Positions 46,247 to 56,453 of a DNA stretch of 64,000 nucleotides are shown piece after piece. The notes below the pieces were generated by a model, which made no database searches, was not told the origin of the DNA, and saw only the letters and a list, made by a program, of their open reading frames with translations. The translations under genes were made by a program, and so were the position numbers. Within the stretch, counting starts at the first letter, position 1, and each line of letters begins with the position of its first letter. The stretch is from positions 1,937,001 through 2,001,000 of the forward strand of contig NZ_CP082922.1 in assembly GCF_019931675.1 (NCBI RefSeq), read 5' to 3'. Source of the stretch: Nocardioides rotundus (GTDB lineage: Bacteria > Actinomycetota > Actinomycetes > Propionibacteriales > Nocardioidaceae).

Positions 46247-49200
46247 GGGGACGCTCCCCCGTCGACGGAGGCATAGAGCTCCGCCTGCTCAAGGACCAGC
46301 TCGATCGCCTTCTCCTCCAGGTCGGGCGGGTAGTCGTACTTGGCGAGCAGCCGCCGGACCTTGGTGCGCATCGCGGCGCGGACCGAGTCCTTGAGGTTCC
46401 AGTCCAGCGTGGCGCTTTGGCGAATCGAGGTCACCAGTTCCGCGGCCATCTTCTTCAGGGTGTCGTCACCCATCTGCAGTACCGCCGCATCGTTCTGCAC
46501 GATGGCGTCGTAGAACGCAGCCTCGGCCACCGACAATCCGAGCGCCTCGTGCCGCTGGCTCTGGGTGCGCATCTCCTTCGCCAGCTTGACCAGCTCGGCG
46601 ATGATCTCGGCCGTCGTCAGGCTGCGGTTGGTGTAGCGGTTGATCGCTTCCTCGAGCAGCTCGGAGAACTTCCGGGACTGGACGATGTTAGTGCGCTGGA
46701 TAGTCTTGATCTGGTCGTTGAGCAGGCGGCGCAGCAGACCCAGCTGCAGATTGGGCTTGTCCTTGTCGACCAGCGAGTCGAGAAACTCGTCGCTGAGGAT
46801 CGACAGCTCCGGGGTGTCGATTCCCGCCAGCTTGTAGATGTCCACCACTTCGTCGGCACCGACGGCTTCGTTGACCAGCTGCCCGATAGCCGTGTCGATC
46901 TCGGCAGCGCCCACTCCGCCGCGCCCTGCGTCCGGGTTCTGGATCTTCAGGATGGCAGCGCGCACGTCAGCGAAGAGCCGGGCGTCGTTTCGAATCGCTG
47001 CCGCTTCGTCACGGGAGCCAGCCAGGGCGTAGGCCTTGGCGAGAGCGAGCACCTGGTCGATAAAGCGCTTCGTGCGGTCGGGATCGCCCATAACGAAGTC
47101 GAGCACCTTGGCATGCTCAGCGAGCCGCTGACCAGCGGGCAAGTCGGGTCTGGAGTTGAACTCGCAGCCGTGCAGCAGCCCGCTGATGACGTCGTGTTTC
47201 TCCAGCATGGCGTCGACGATCTCGTCGATCGGCACGCCGGCCTGGTCGCGGTCGCTCGGCGAGTACTCGACCAGTGCCTTCTGAAGGTTCGAGAAGACAC
47301 CGATGTAGTCGACGATGAGGCCACCAGGCTTATCGCGGAACGTACGGTTGACGCGAGCGATGGCCTGCATGAGCCCAGCGCCTTGCATCGTCTTGTCGAC
47401 GTACATGGTGTGCATGCTGGGCGCGTCGAAACCGGTCAGCCACATGTCGCGGACGATCACGATTTCCAGCGGATCCTCAGGGTTCTTGGCACGGGCCTTG
47501 AGGTCCTTGCGGACGTCCTTGCTGTAGATATGCGGCTGGAACTCGGCAGGGTCAGCCGCCGAGCCGGTCATGACGACCTTGATCTTGCCCTGAGTCGGAT
47601 CGTCGCTGTGCCAGTCGGGGCGAAGCGCGACGATCTTCTCGTAGAGCCGCACCGCGATGCGGCGGCTCATGGTGACGATCATGGCCTTGCCGATCATGGC
47701 CTCGCGGCGCTTCTGCCAATGCTCGACGATGTCTTCGGCGATCAGGTCCAGACGGTCCTCGGCACCGACGATCGCCTCCAGTCGGGCCCAGCGAGACTTG
47801 GCCTTGTCAGCCACGTCCTGCTCGACCTTCTCCGTGATCTCCTCGGCCAGCTCATCGAGCGCTGCGTAGTCCTCCTCGGAGAGCGCGATCTTGGCGAGGC
47901 GCGACTCGTAATAGATCTTGACGGTGGCACCGTCCTCGACGGCACGCGTCAGGTCGTAGACGTCGATGTACTCACCGAAGACGGCCTGCGTGGACTTGTC
48001 GCCCGATTCGATCGGGGTGCCCGTGAAGCCGAGGAAAGTCGCGCCAGGCAGCGCGTCACGCATGTGCTTCGCGAGGCCAGCCTTGAGCCGGCCGTCTTTG
48101 TCGAGTGACTCCGTGAAGCCGTACTGCGAGCGGTGCGCCTCGTCTGCGACCACGACGACGTTGCGGCGGTCGGTCAGGACCGGGTTGGCGTCGAGGCCTT
48201 CCTCGGGGCGGAACTTCTGCAGCGTCGTGAAGATGATGCCGCCACTGGCGCGACGCAGCAGAACGCGCAGGTCAGAGATGGAGTCCGCTTGGACCGGCTT
48301 CTCGGGCAGGATCTCCGCCGGAGCGAAGACCTCTCCGAAGAGCTGGTCGTCGAGGTCGTTGCGGTCAGTTAGGAATACGAGCGTCGGGTTGTTCATGCGG
48401 GCGTCACGCATGATCTTGGCGGCGTAGAGCAGCATTTCGATGCTCTTGCCACTCCCCTGCGTGTGCCACACGACGCCACCGCGACGGTCGCCGCTCGGAC
48501 CAGAAGCCTCAACAGTTGACTCGACGGCGGCGTTGACGGCCCAGTACTGGTGGTACTTCGCAACCCGCTTTATGAGGCCAACCGGCTCGTCACTGAAGAC
48601 GATGAAGTTGCGGACGATGTCGAGGAAGCGTTTCGGCTCGAAGACGCCCTTGGTGAGCACCTCAAGCGCCGGAACTCCACTCACGACGTCGCGGCCGTCG
48701 ATCGTCTTCCAGGGCGCGTAGTGCTCGAACCCGCCCGAGAACGAACTCATGGCTGCGCTGGTGCCGTCCGAGATCACGGTGACGGCGTTCGGCGTGAAGA
48801 TCGCCGGGATGTCGGAGCGGTAGGTTTGGATCTGGTTCCACGCGTTTTTGAGGGTGGCGTGCTCGTCAGCCAGGTTCTTCAGCTCCAGCAGGCCGAGCGG
48901 GATGCCATTGACGAAGATCAAGACATCGGGCCGGCGGTTCTTGTTGCCGACGATGGTGAACTGGCTGACCGCGAGGAAGTCGTTCTTCTCCGGGTGCTCC
49001 CAGTCGATCAGCAGCAGCGGGATGGTGCGCACCTGGCCATCGGCATCGCGGTACTCCACCGGGACACCGCGGGTCAGCAGGTTGTGGACCCGCAGGTTCT
49101 CCGCCACCGCGCTCTGCGACTCAGCTCGCTCGAGGCGCTTGACGGCCTCTTCGATGAGCTCCAGGTGGTCCGGGTTGAGCCTGCGGGCTGCTTCGCGGAT

Positions 49201-49350
49201 TCGGTCGTACAGGTAGACCTGCTGGAAGGACTCGCGTTCGGGGCGGAGACCGTCGGGCGCGATGTTGGGTCCAAACTCGGTCGAGTAGCCGAGCTCGCGG
49301 AGGTAGTCGAGTGCTGCCTCCTCGATGATGGACTCGTTGATGGCCGTCAT
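46243..49350 (-). CDS. hsdR: Type I restriction endonuclease, R subunit
   Basis: A 1035-residue HsdR. The N-terminal PD-(D/E)xK nuclease has Asp142 and Glu156-Leu-Lys158 in '[20 protein letters not shown]'. The SF2 translocase has Walker A '[12 protein letters not shown]' and '[13 protein letters not shown]' (DEAH). The helical C-terminal domain docks to HsdM/HsdS. It is intact, but its methyltransferase partner is disrupted, and restriction needs the full R2M2S complex. It overlaps hsdS by four bases. Confidence 0.95.
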   Translation of the reverse strand: MTAINESIIEEAALDYLRELGYSTEFGPNIAPDGLRPERESFQQVYLYDRIREAARRLNPDHLELIEEAVKRLERAESQSAVAENLRVHNLLTRGVPVEYRDADGQVRTIPLLLIDWEHPEKNDFLAVSQFTIVGNKNRRPDVLIFVNGIPLGLLELKNLADEHATLKNAWNQIQTYRSDIPAIFTPNAVTVISDGTSAAMSSFSGGFEHYAPWKTIDGRDVVSGVPALEVLTKGVFEPKRFLDIVRNFIVFSDEPVGLIKRVAKYHQYWAVNAAVESTVEASGPSGDRRGGVVWHTQGSGKSIEMLLYAAKIMRDARMNNPTLVFLTDRNDLDDQLFGEVFAPAEILPEKPVQADSISDLRVLLRRASGGIIFTTLQKFRPEEGLDANPVLTDRRNVVVVADEAHRSQYGFTESLDKDGRLKAGLAKHMRDALPGATFLGFTGTPIESGDKSTQAVFGEYIDVYDLTRAVEDGATVKIYYESRLAKIALSEEDYAALDELAEEITEKVEQDVADKAKSRWARLEAIVGAEDRLDLIAEDIVEHWQKRREAMIGKAMIVTMSRRIAVRLYEKIVALRPDWHSDDPTQGKIKVVMTGSAADPAEFQPHIYSKDVRKDLKARAKNPEDPLEIVIVRDMWLTGFDAPSMHTMYVDKTMQGAGLMQAIARVNRTFRDKPGGLIVDYIGVFSNLQKALVEYSPSDRDQAGVPIDEIVDAMLEKHDVISGLLHGCEFNSRPDLPAGQRLAEHAKVLDFVMGDPDRTKRFIDQVLALAKAYALAGSRDEAAAIRNDARLFADVRAAILKIQNPDAGRGGVGAAEIDTAIGQLVNEAVGADEVVDIYKLAGIDTPELSILSDEFLDSLVDKDKPNLQLGLLRRLLNDQIKTIQRTNIVQSRKFSELLEEAINRYTNRSLTTAEIIAELVKLAKEMRTQSQRHEALGLSVAEAAFYDAIVQNDAAVLQMGDDTLKKMAAELVTSIRQSATLDWNLKDSVRAAMRTKVRRLLAKYDYPPDLEEKAIELVLEQAELYASVDGGASP

Positions 49351-50483
49351 GCGGCCTCCCCTTTTCCTCGGGCAGCGAGGTCTGACACCGTCACGCGGCC
49401 CGAAAGCAGTTCAGGGATGAGTGCGTCGCGAAGACGCCGCACCTCCGCCGACTCGTCGCGCGCGGACTGCACCGCGTCGACCAAAGAAAGAGCCTGCTCC
49501 AGCACGGCGCTATCAAGGGCGGCGACATCAGGTACCTCAATGCCTAGCAGGTCGTCAGGACGGACGCGTTGATGGCTCCCCGACGTGCCGGTGACTCGAC
49601 GCACTAGTTCTGTCATGAACTTGGGGCTCCGAACGGCGAGCCAAAGGCCCGCGAGTGATGCACGATCCGAAGCGGTGAGACAGCTGAATTCGGTCGAGGC
49701 CACCGCCGGGACACCATCTCGAGGCTCTGCCCACCACGTTCGGTTAGTTCGCGGGTTCAACCGTGAAACGAGGATCGCGGGGACCTCCAGCAGGAACTTG
49801 TTGCTCATGATCGCGGCACCAGGCTCGCTCACTGGCGTGGCATCCACGTCAAATGCGGGCAAACTGTAGTGATCGACGGCTGACGTGCCGTAGCTCGCTG
49901 GATTCACTTGGGCTCGCGCAACGGATGCGACAGTCCCCAAGGGCACGGGCGGCGCTTCGAAGGCAACCCTGGCTGCGAGAACGTCAAGCAACTCCAGACA
50001 AATGTCGGCTGCACGCGTGTTAGAGGCCACCTGGTCATCAAGAGTTCCCAGGAGGTCTGCGATCTCAATCTGCTCCGCGATCCCTGGCGCATTGATGGGG
50101 ACGGACGCAAGCGACTTCTGGGTCAGCTTGGGCTGGGTAGAGCCCGTGAGGTAACCGCCGATATCCGTGGCTTGGAGCACATACGACAGGAAACGAGTGT
50201 CATTATCCGAGTTGCCCTGCAGAACGTGGGCATGGTTGTTGACCCAGTATTTCCCGTCGGCGAGAAACGCGATTGGAGACTTCCGGCTACGGAGATTCTC
50301 GCCGTCCTCCGCCACCAGGAGGTGCAGTCCCTCGAAGATATAGTCCGCCACGTGGTCCACCACACCGCTGGCGCCGTAATAGGGGTAGGGCCCCGCCTTG
50401 CGGTCCGACGACTTGATGGGCACCCGGCGTCGGTCGAGATTCAGTGTTCGCTCGCCGAGCGGCTTGGTTTCCCAGGAGCTCAT
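49347..50483 (-). CDS. hsdS: Type I restriction-modification specificity subunit
   Basis: A 378-residue HsdS with two target-recognition domains (about 1-170, including '[20 protein letters not shown]', and about 190-360) and two conserved helices ('[18 protein letters not shown]' and the C-terminal '[20 protein letters not shown]'). It sets the bipartite recognition sequence, which cannot be predicted from the protein by eye. The ATG overlaps the hsdM stop (ATGA). Confidence 0.92.
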   Translation of the reverse strand: MSSWETKPLGERTLNLDRRRVPIKSSDRKAGPYPYYGASGVVDHVADYIFEGLHLLVAEDGENLRSRKSPIAFLADGKYWVNNHAHVLQGNSDNDTRFLSYVLQATDIGGYLTGSTQPKLTQKSLASVPINAPGIAEQIEIADLLGTLDDQVASNTRAADICLELLDVLAARVAFEAPPVPLGTVASVARAQVNPASYGTSAVDHYSLPAFDVDATPVSEPGAAIMSNKFLLEVPAILVSRLNPRTNRTWWAEPRDGVPAVASTEFSCLTASDRASLAGLWLAVRSPKFMTELVRRVTGTSGSHQRVRPDDLLGIEVPDVAALDSAVLEQALSLVDAVQSARDESAEVRRLRDALIPELLSGRVTVSDLAARGKGEAA

Positions 50484-51673
50484 TGACGCGCCTCGCCGAA
50501 CAAGCCGCGGACCTTGTCCCGAATGATATCTGCGCGCTCGAACTCCTCGAAGAGCGCCTCCGTCAGGCGTGCAACCTTTGCATCGAAGGCCTCGTCGTCA
50601 GCCTCGGCTTCCTCGGTGCCGACGTAACGACCAGGAGTGAGGACGTAACCGTGTTCCGCGATTTCATCGAGCGTGGCTACGCGGCAGAAGCCGGGAATGT
50701 CCTCGTAGTCGCCATCGTGGTTGCGCCAGGCGTGATACGCGCCGGAGATCTGAGCGATGTTGTCATCCGTCAGAACCTGGATGCGACGCGTCTCAGCGAC
50801 ACCGAGTTTGCGCGCATCGATGAAGAGAACCTCGCCGGTGCGCTTGCGGTGTCCGTTGCCGCCTCGATCCTTGGAGATGAACCAGAGACTCACCGGAATC
50901 GGGGTGTTGAAGAATAGCTTGCCGGGCATCGCGACCACGCAATCGACGAGATCGGCGTCCACGAGCTTCTTCCGAATCTCGCCTTCGCCTCCGCTCTGGG
51001 TGGAGAGGGACCCGTTGGCGAGGACGAATCCGGCCGTACCGCGAGGCGACAGATGGTGGACGAAGTGCTGCACCCAAGCGAAGTTTGCGTTGCCCTGGGG
51101 CGGGGTCCCGTACTCCCAGCGCTTGTCGCCGTCGAGTTTGGCGTCCCACCAGTCGCTCACGTTGAACGGCGGATTGGCGATGACGAAGTCTGCGCGCAGA
51201 TCCGGGTGGAGGTCCTGGGTGAAGGTGTCAGCAGAACGCTCGCCCAGATCAGCCTCGATCCCGCGGAGGGCGAGGTTCATCTTGGCAAGCTTCCAGGTGG
51301 TGTCGGTGAACTCCTGGCCATAGACCGAGATGTCCGTGCGTTTGCCGCCGTGGGCCCTCACGAACTCAGCGGACTGCACGAACATGCCGCCCGAGCCACA
51401 AGCAGGGTCGTAGACGCGGCCGTGGTACGGCTCCAGCATCTCGACAAGGGTCTTGACGACGCTGCGCGGCGTGTAGAACGCCCCGGCGTCCTTGCCCGTC
51501 TCCTTGCCGGCGAACTGGCCCAGGAAGTACTCGTACACACGTCCGAGCACATCGTCGCTGCCGTGGTCGTCGGTCTCGGTGAAGCCGATCGACCCGATCA
51601 GGTCAACGAGGCGCTTGAGGCGACTCTTGTCCAGTCCCTCCCGGCCGTAGTTGCGCGGCAGGACGCCCTTAAG

Positions 51674-53381
51674 CCCGGATCCACCGATGAGTTTGGTGAC
51701 GTGAGCGTGGCGTAGAACGAGAATGCCCTTGCAGGGCAGGAGAATCTGAGTTCTTCAGGCAAAGATTCACACCGGCAGCAAGGGCATCTCTGGGATGAAA
51801 CTCTCTCACACGGTTCGAGCGACGTCGGCAGCCTTCGATGATCCGAATCTCGTGTCGACTGGCGGCCTGGTCCCGGTGCTCGCGTTGGCCGACCGTGGTG
51901 GGCTGCGGGATCTGGCTGATACCCACCTCACGGTGCCCACGCACAAGGGCGCGAACGCCGGACTGAAGGTCGCCTCGCTCGTCGGTGGGATGGTCGCCGG
52001 CGCGGACTCGATCGATGACATGGCGCTGCTGCGGCACGGCGGGATGGGCCGGGTTTTCGCCCGCGCCTACGCGCCCTCGACGTTGGGCTCGTTCCTGCGA
52101 GCGTTCACCTTCGGCCACGTTCGTCAGCTCGACGCAGTCGCATCGAGGTTCCTGATCGCGGTGGCCGGACTCACCCGGCTCCTGGGCGCCGGGACCGGTC
52201 TTGGCGCCGGCACCGAGGAGTCAGGAGCCGGTGCCGGGTACGCGTTGCTCGACGTCGACGACACGATCATCGAGGTCCACGGCCACTCCAAGCAGGGCGC
52301 CGGGTTCGGCTACTCCGGTGTGCGCGGGCTCAACGCACTGCTGGCCACGCTCACGACCGCGACGACGGCGCCGGTGATCGTGGCCCAGCGGCTCCGCAAG
52401 GGCGCGGCGGGGTCGCCACGCGGCGCGAAGCGGCTGGTCGGCGACGCGGTGAGGACCGCCCGGCGACTGCTCGGCACGGGTCAGCTGGTCTTGGTCCGGA
52501 TGGACTCGGCGTTCTACGGCCGCGGACCAGTCCACGCCGCCCTGGTCGGCGGCGCCGATGTGTCGGTCACGGTGCGGATGGACAAGGCCGTCAAGAAAGC
52601 GATCGCCACAATCGGCCACGACGCGTGGACCACCATCGAGTACACCGACGCCGTCTTCGACGAAACCTCGCAGAAGTGGATCTCTCGCGCCGAGGTCGCC
52701 GAGATTCCCTTCACCGCCTTCGCCGCGCAGAAGAAGTCCGAGCAGGTGCCCGGGCGGCTGGTGGTGCGTCGGATCCCCGACTTCAACGCCGAGAAGAACA
52801 AGGCAGCCGGCCAGGACACCCTGTTCGACGTGTGGCGCTTCCACGCGTTCTTCACCACCGCCGACCCCGTGCTCCTGGACACCGTCGCGGCGGACAAGAC
52901 CCACCGCCATCACGCCGTCATCGAGCAGGTCCACGCCGACCTCAAAGGATCCGCGCTGGCCCACCTGCCGTCCGGAGTGTTCACCGCCAACGCCGCCTGG
53001 CTGGTGCTCGCCGTTATCGCGTTCAACCTCACCCGCGCCGCAGGCACCCTCGCCGCACCAGACCTGGCACGGGCGACCACCGCGACGATCCGACGCAAGC
53101 TGATCACCGTGCCCGCGAGGGTAGCGACCTCAGCGCGCCGGATCACCCTGCACCTGCCCCAAGCCTGGCCCTGGGAGAACGCCTGGACCGCCCTGTTCGA
53201 CCGGGTCAGCGACCCGCCGCCCGGCCTCGCGGCCTGACCCACCCAGCAGCCACCGCTGCGCGACCCGAGGACCAAAGGACGACCCGGACAGCAAGGTCCG
53301 GCAGATCCCCACGCCCACAGCCGCTCACCCCACGGCGATCCGGATCACGCGATTACCACCAAGCTCATCGGTGGATCCGGG
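51674..53381 (+). mobile_element. IS1380-family insertion sequence, copy B (in hsdM)
   Basis: A 1708-bp element with the same 18-bp terminal inverted repeats as copy A (14324-16031) and a 5-bp target duplication TTAAG (51669-51673 and 53382-53386). It is inserted antisense to hsdM. Both targets, CTAAG and TTAAG, share the YTAAG pattern. Confidence 0.95.
51795..53237 (+). CDS. IS1380-family transposase (copy B)
   Basis: A 480-residue DDE transposase identical in translation to the copy at 14445-15887. The acidic triad segments (LLDVDDTIIE, VRMDSAFYG, VIEQVHADLK) are intact. A hairpin sequestering the start region is present upstream, as in copy A. Read-through from this rightward gene is antisense to hsdM. 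Confidence 0.93.
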   Translation: MKLSHTVRATSAAFDDPNLVSTGGLVPVLALADRGGLRDLADTHLTVPTHKGANAGLKVASLVGGMVAGADSIDDMALLRHGGMGRVFARAYAPSTLGSFLRAFTFGHVRQLDAVASRFLIAVAGLTRLLGAGTGLGAGTEESGAGAGYALLDVDDTIIEVHGHSKQGAGFGYSGVRGLNALLATLTTATTAPVIVAQRLRKGAAGSPRGAKRLVGDAVRTARRLLGTGQLVLVRMDSAFYGRGPVHAALVGGADVSVTVRMDKAVKKAIATIGHDAWTTIEYTDAVFDETSQKWISRAEVAEIPFTAFAAQKKSEQVPGRLVVRRIPDFNAEKNKAAGQDTLFDVWRFHAFFTTADPVLLDTVAADKTHRHHAVIEQVHADLKGSALAHLPSGVFTANAAWLVLAVIAFNLTRAAGTLAAPDLARATTATIRRKLITVPARVATSARRITLHLPQAWPWENAWTALFDRVSDPPPGLAA

Positions 53382-53778
53382 TTAAGGGAGCGGTTCTCCC
53401 TCTCGATGAGGTCCATCGCGTCGTCGATGACCGTGCCGATCTTGGACGCGTCGCCGGCGCTGTTCTGGATGTACTCCCAGCGTGCCTCGGCAGGTACCCA
53501 GAAGACGCTGTGACTGCGGTACTCGTCGCGGTCCTCGAGGAAGGTCTGACGACGGGCCTCGTTCGGGATGTAGTCATCCGAATTCGGGTCCGAGAGCGCC
53601 GCCTCGATGTCCTTGTACCGAGCCTCGAAGCGGTCCGAGATGTACTTGAGGAAGACCAGACCGAGGACGACATGCTTGTACTCGCTCGGCTCCTGGTTAC
53701 CCCGAAGCGCGTCGGCGGCCTCCCAAAGGCGCTGCTCCAGCGTCTTGGCCTGCGCCGCCTTCTTGGCTGCGCGCGCCA

Positions 53779-53826
53779 TCAGAGCCACACTTCCGCCGTC
53801 GCGAGCGCGGTCGTTTGCGTGGTCAT
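53779..53826 (-). CDS. 15-codon leader ORF coupled to hsdM
   Basis: An ATG at 53826 with an ideal AGGAGG eight bases upstream opens a short frame, MTTQTTALATAEVWL. It stops with TGA overlapping the hsdM ATG (TGATG). hsdM itself has only a weak GGAAG. The whole defence operon therefore seems to be translated through this leader. It may be purely a coupling device or a regulatory peptide. Confidence 0.55.
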   Translation of the reverse strand: MTTQTTALATAEVWL

Positions 53827-54157
53827 GCTTGTGTCCTCCTGGGATGTGACAAAGAAAAGCCGAGAAGGATGACACAACACCTGCTTCCCCGCAAGGACGA
53901 CTCTATCGAGGGCGGCCGACGGATCGGGGACGAACGCGCGGGGTGGGGGCGCCGTAGCTGCTCCTTGCGGCTACATATGCCGAGTCATGGTGCTTATTGC
54001 GAAGCACGCTGGTGCGCGACAACGCCGATGTGCTGCGGCCAGCCAGCCCCTTGGCGGGCGTCCCGTTGCCACGGCGATTCACGGGCTTCGCCGTGCGTCA
54101 TCCGCGAGTCGGGCGCTCCGAAGTCCGGTCTGCGATTGTCCCGTACCTTGCGCCGGT
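53827..54157. other. Divergent promoter region of the defence operon
   Basis: This gap holds the start region for the leftward hsdM operon (TTGTGTCATC... running towards the AGGAGG at about 53835-53840). It also holds an AT-richer stretch around 53970-54000 containing CATATG. I see no gene, tRNA or strong palindrome. Promoters for both directions must lie here or just to the right. Confidence 0.35.
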
Positions 54158-54271
54158 ATGACCGGATTTCTGTCGTGGGAACCGCCGTTCGAGAGCGATG
54201 AGACCGGCGCCGTGCTTGGTGCGCTGGTCCGGCTGCGCACGAGGTACCGTTCCGTGTCGAGGAGGTCCTGA
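54158..54271 (+). pseudogene. Possible N-terminal fragment of a DinB/DUF664 protein
   Basis: A 37-codon frame, 'MTGFLSWEPPFESDETGAVL' and then 'GALVRLRTRYR', resembles the start of DinB/DUF664-type proteins (WEPP...DE...LLGALDRLR pattern). It then ends abruptly. It is probably debris from an earlier gene cut during island assembly. The match is from memory of the family and is weak. Confidence 0.35.
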
Positions 54272-54302
54272 AACCGTCGGCCGACTCGACCACAATGGGA
54301 CT

Positions 54303-55097
54303 ATGTCATCGACGAGCGAGCGTCTGCCGCACCGAGTATCGAGCCTCGCCATCGACATGTTCGCGCGGGAGACCGGGTTCAGCGGGCCAGAGATTCACAG
54401 CATCTTCGCCGAGCACACCGATGCTCTCGGCCCCTATCAGGGGTGGGGCGGCGGGAGCCAATCCCGCTGGCAAATCTTCGAGGCAGGCTTGAACTCGCTC
54501 CCCCTGCAACAGCAGAGGGCGCTGCTGCTCGAACTCTGCGACTACGACGGCTCCGTCAGGCACGGCATGCCAGCACCAGCGCGAATCGAGAAGCTGCGTT
54601 CACTCCTGCTGGCCGATGGCACCCCCGGTGCAGTAGCAGCCGGAGAGGGGCTAACCAAGCTGGCTGATTGGCAAGCGGTCACGAAGTCGTGGACGGTCGC
54701 GTTGAGCAAGGTGACCACCGATCCCGACGGGGCGATTACGGCCACTCGGACGACGCTGGAGAGCATCTGCAAGCACATCTGCGACGAGCGCTCCGTGACC
54801 TATGAGGACTCGTGGGACCTCGCCCGGTTGTACAAGGCCGCGGCCGCGGCGATGGAGGTCTCCCCAGATCAGCACACCGAGCAGATCATCAAGCAGATTC
54901 TCAGTGGAGCCGCGACTGTCGTGGGCGGACTCGCCGGGATGCGGAACGCACTGAGCGATGCGCACGGCCGCGGTAAGGGGTCCGTAGGTCCTGCTCCGAG
55001 GCACGCGAAACTTGCGGTCAACGCGGGATTCGCGATCGCTGGCTTTCTGATCGATACCCACATCGAGAAGCCAGCTCGAAAGGCGGAGGCGAATTAG
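54303..55097 (+). CDS. Abortive-infection (Abi C-terminal/HEPN-like) protein
   Basis: A 264-residue protein. The N-terminal part (about 1-100) is helical with 'FARETGFSGPEIHSIFAEH'. The C-terminal part has 'SICKHICDERSVTYEDSWDLARLYKAA' and 'GLAGMRNALSDAHGRGK', the RN-x5-H pattern (Arg214, His221) of Abi_C/HEPN domains. Such proteins often act as RNases in abortive infection. It is divergent from the hsdM operon and thus part of the same defence locus. Its stop overlapped the stop of the small membrane gene now at 57316 before the IS21 insertion. Confidence 0.75.
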   Translation: MSSTSERLPHRVSSLAIDMFARETGFSGPEIHSIFAEHTDALGPYQGWGGGSQSRWQIFEAGLNSLPLQQQRALLLELCDYDGSVRHGMPAPARIEKLRSLLLADGTPGAVAAGEGLTKLADWQAVTKSWTVALSKVTTDPDGAITATRTTLESICKHICDERSVTYEDSWDLARLYKAAAAAMEVSPDQHTEQIIKQILSGAATVVGGLAGMRNALSDAHGRGKGSVGPAPRHAKLAVNAGFAIAGFLIDTHIEKPARKAEAN

Positions 55098-55199
55098 ACG
55101 ACCCTTGTCGACGGCACGTGAAAACTGACCCCCAAACGGCAACTGAAAACTGACCCCCTCCGAGACCCTGTCCTCGAGCTCGAGGCAGGGAGATGCGGA

Positions 55200-56453
55200 G
55201 TGTTGGCAGTGGAGGACTGGGCGGAGATCCGGCGGTTGCACCGCGTGGAGGGAGTGCCGATCAAGGTGATCGCCAGGTCGATGGGGATCTCGAAGAACAC
55301 GGTGCGCAAGGCGCTGCGCGATGACGGGCCGCCGCGCTACGAGCGGGTCGGGCGTGGGTCGCTGGTTGATGCGGTCGAGCCGCAGATCCGAGAGCTGCTG
55401 CGGGTGACGCCGACCATGCCGGCGACGGTCGTGGCCGAACGGATCGGGTGGGAACACTCGATCCGGATCCTGCGGACCCGGGTCAGCGACCTGCGGCCGG
55501 TGTACCTGCCGCCGGACCCGGCATCGCGCACGACCTATGAGCCGGGTGAGCTGGCGCAGTTCGACTTCTGGTTCCCCGACATCGAGCTCCCCGTCGGGTA
55601 CGGCCAGATCCGGACGGCAAAGCGGCTGCCGGTGATGACCACGGTGACCGGTTACTCGCGGTGGTCGGGCGGCTTGTTGATCCCTTCCCGCGATGCCGCG
55701 GATCTCTACGCCAGCTGGTGGCAGCTGCTGTCGACCCAGCTGCAGGGCGTGCCGAAGACACTGGTGTGGGACGGCGAAGGAGCAGTCGGTCGGTGGCGCG
55801 CCCGCCAACCCGAACTCACCGGCGATTGCCAGGCGTTCCGTGGCGTGCTCGGCGCGAAGGTCTACGTCTGCAAGCCAGCCGATCCCGAAGCCAAGGGCAT
55901 GCTCGAGCGGCTCCACGACTACCTGGAGAAATCGTTCCTGCCCGGTCGCACGTTCACCTCACCAGAAGACTTCAACACCCAGCTTGCCGCGTTCTTCGTG
56001 AGAGCCAACGCCCGCCGGATGCGGGTCCTGGGCTGCAGCCCGGGTGACCGGGTTGCCGCGGACCGTGCCGCGATGATGCCCCTGCCGCCGGTGCCGCCCG
56101 AGGTCGGCTGGCGCAAGACCATGCGGCTGCCGCGCGACCACTACGTCCGGCTCGATTCCAACGACTACTCCGTTCACCCGGCTGTGGTCGGGCGGCGGAT
56201 CGAGATCCACGCCGACCTCGAACGAGTGTGGGTGACATGTGAGGGCGCGATCGTCGCCGACCACGCCCGCGTGTGGGCCCAGCACCAGACCATCACCGAG
56301 TTCGAGCACACCGTCGCTGCCAAGCACCTGCGGCACGGTCGGGCGGACCTGCTGCGCCCGGTCGCCGACGCGGTCACCGGCGAGGAGGTCGAGATCCGCT
56401 CACTCGGGTTCTACGACCAAGCACTCGGCGTGGTCGACGGGGAGGTGTCCTGA
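55200..56453 (+). CDS. istA: IS21 transposase
   Basis: A 417-residue IstA with an N-terminal HTH ('IKVIARSMGISKNTVRKAL') and an rve integrase core with Asp in 'AQFDFWFPDIE', Asp in 'LVWDGEGAV' and Glu in 'EAKGMLERLHDYLE'. A GTG start is used. It overlaps istB by one base. Confidence 0.94.
   Translation: MLAVEDWAEIRRLHRVEGVPIKVIARSMGISKNTVRKALRDDGPPRYERVGRGSLVDAVEPQIRELLRVTPTMPATVVAERIGWEHSIRILRTRVSDLRPVYLPPDPASRTTYEPGELAQFDFWFPDIELPVGYGQIRTAKRLPVMTTVTGYSRWSGGLLIPSRDAADLYASWWQLLSTQLQGVPKTLVWDGEGAVGRWRARQPELTGDCQAFRGVLGAKVYVCKPADPEAKGMLERLHDYLEKSFLPGRTFTSPEDFNTQLAAFFVRANARRMRVLGCSPGDRVAADRAAMMPLPPVPPEVGWRKTMRLPRDHYVRLDSNDYSVHPAVVGRRIEIHADLERVWVTCEGAIVADHARVWAQHQTITEFEHTVAAKHLRHGRADLLRPVADAVTGEEVEIRSLGFYDQALGVVDGEVS

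Larger units (their letters stand above)
50480..53779 (-). pseudogene. hsdM: Type I DNA methyltransferase subunit, interrupted by IS1380
   Basis: The N-terminal helical domain (MARAAKKAAQAKTLEQRLWE, read from 53779) runs to 'ENRSL' at about 53386 and is then broken by the IS. The remainder resumes at about 51668 with '[11 protein letters not shown]', then '[13 protein letters not shown]' (motif I) and '[14 protein letters not shown]' (intact motif IV). Precise removal of the element plus one TTAAG restores one 528-residue frame of normal HsdM length. Modification and restriction by this system should be lost as it stands. The IS lies about 390 bases into the gene, so downstream genes may also be affected by polarity. 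Confidence 0.93.
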
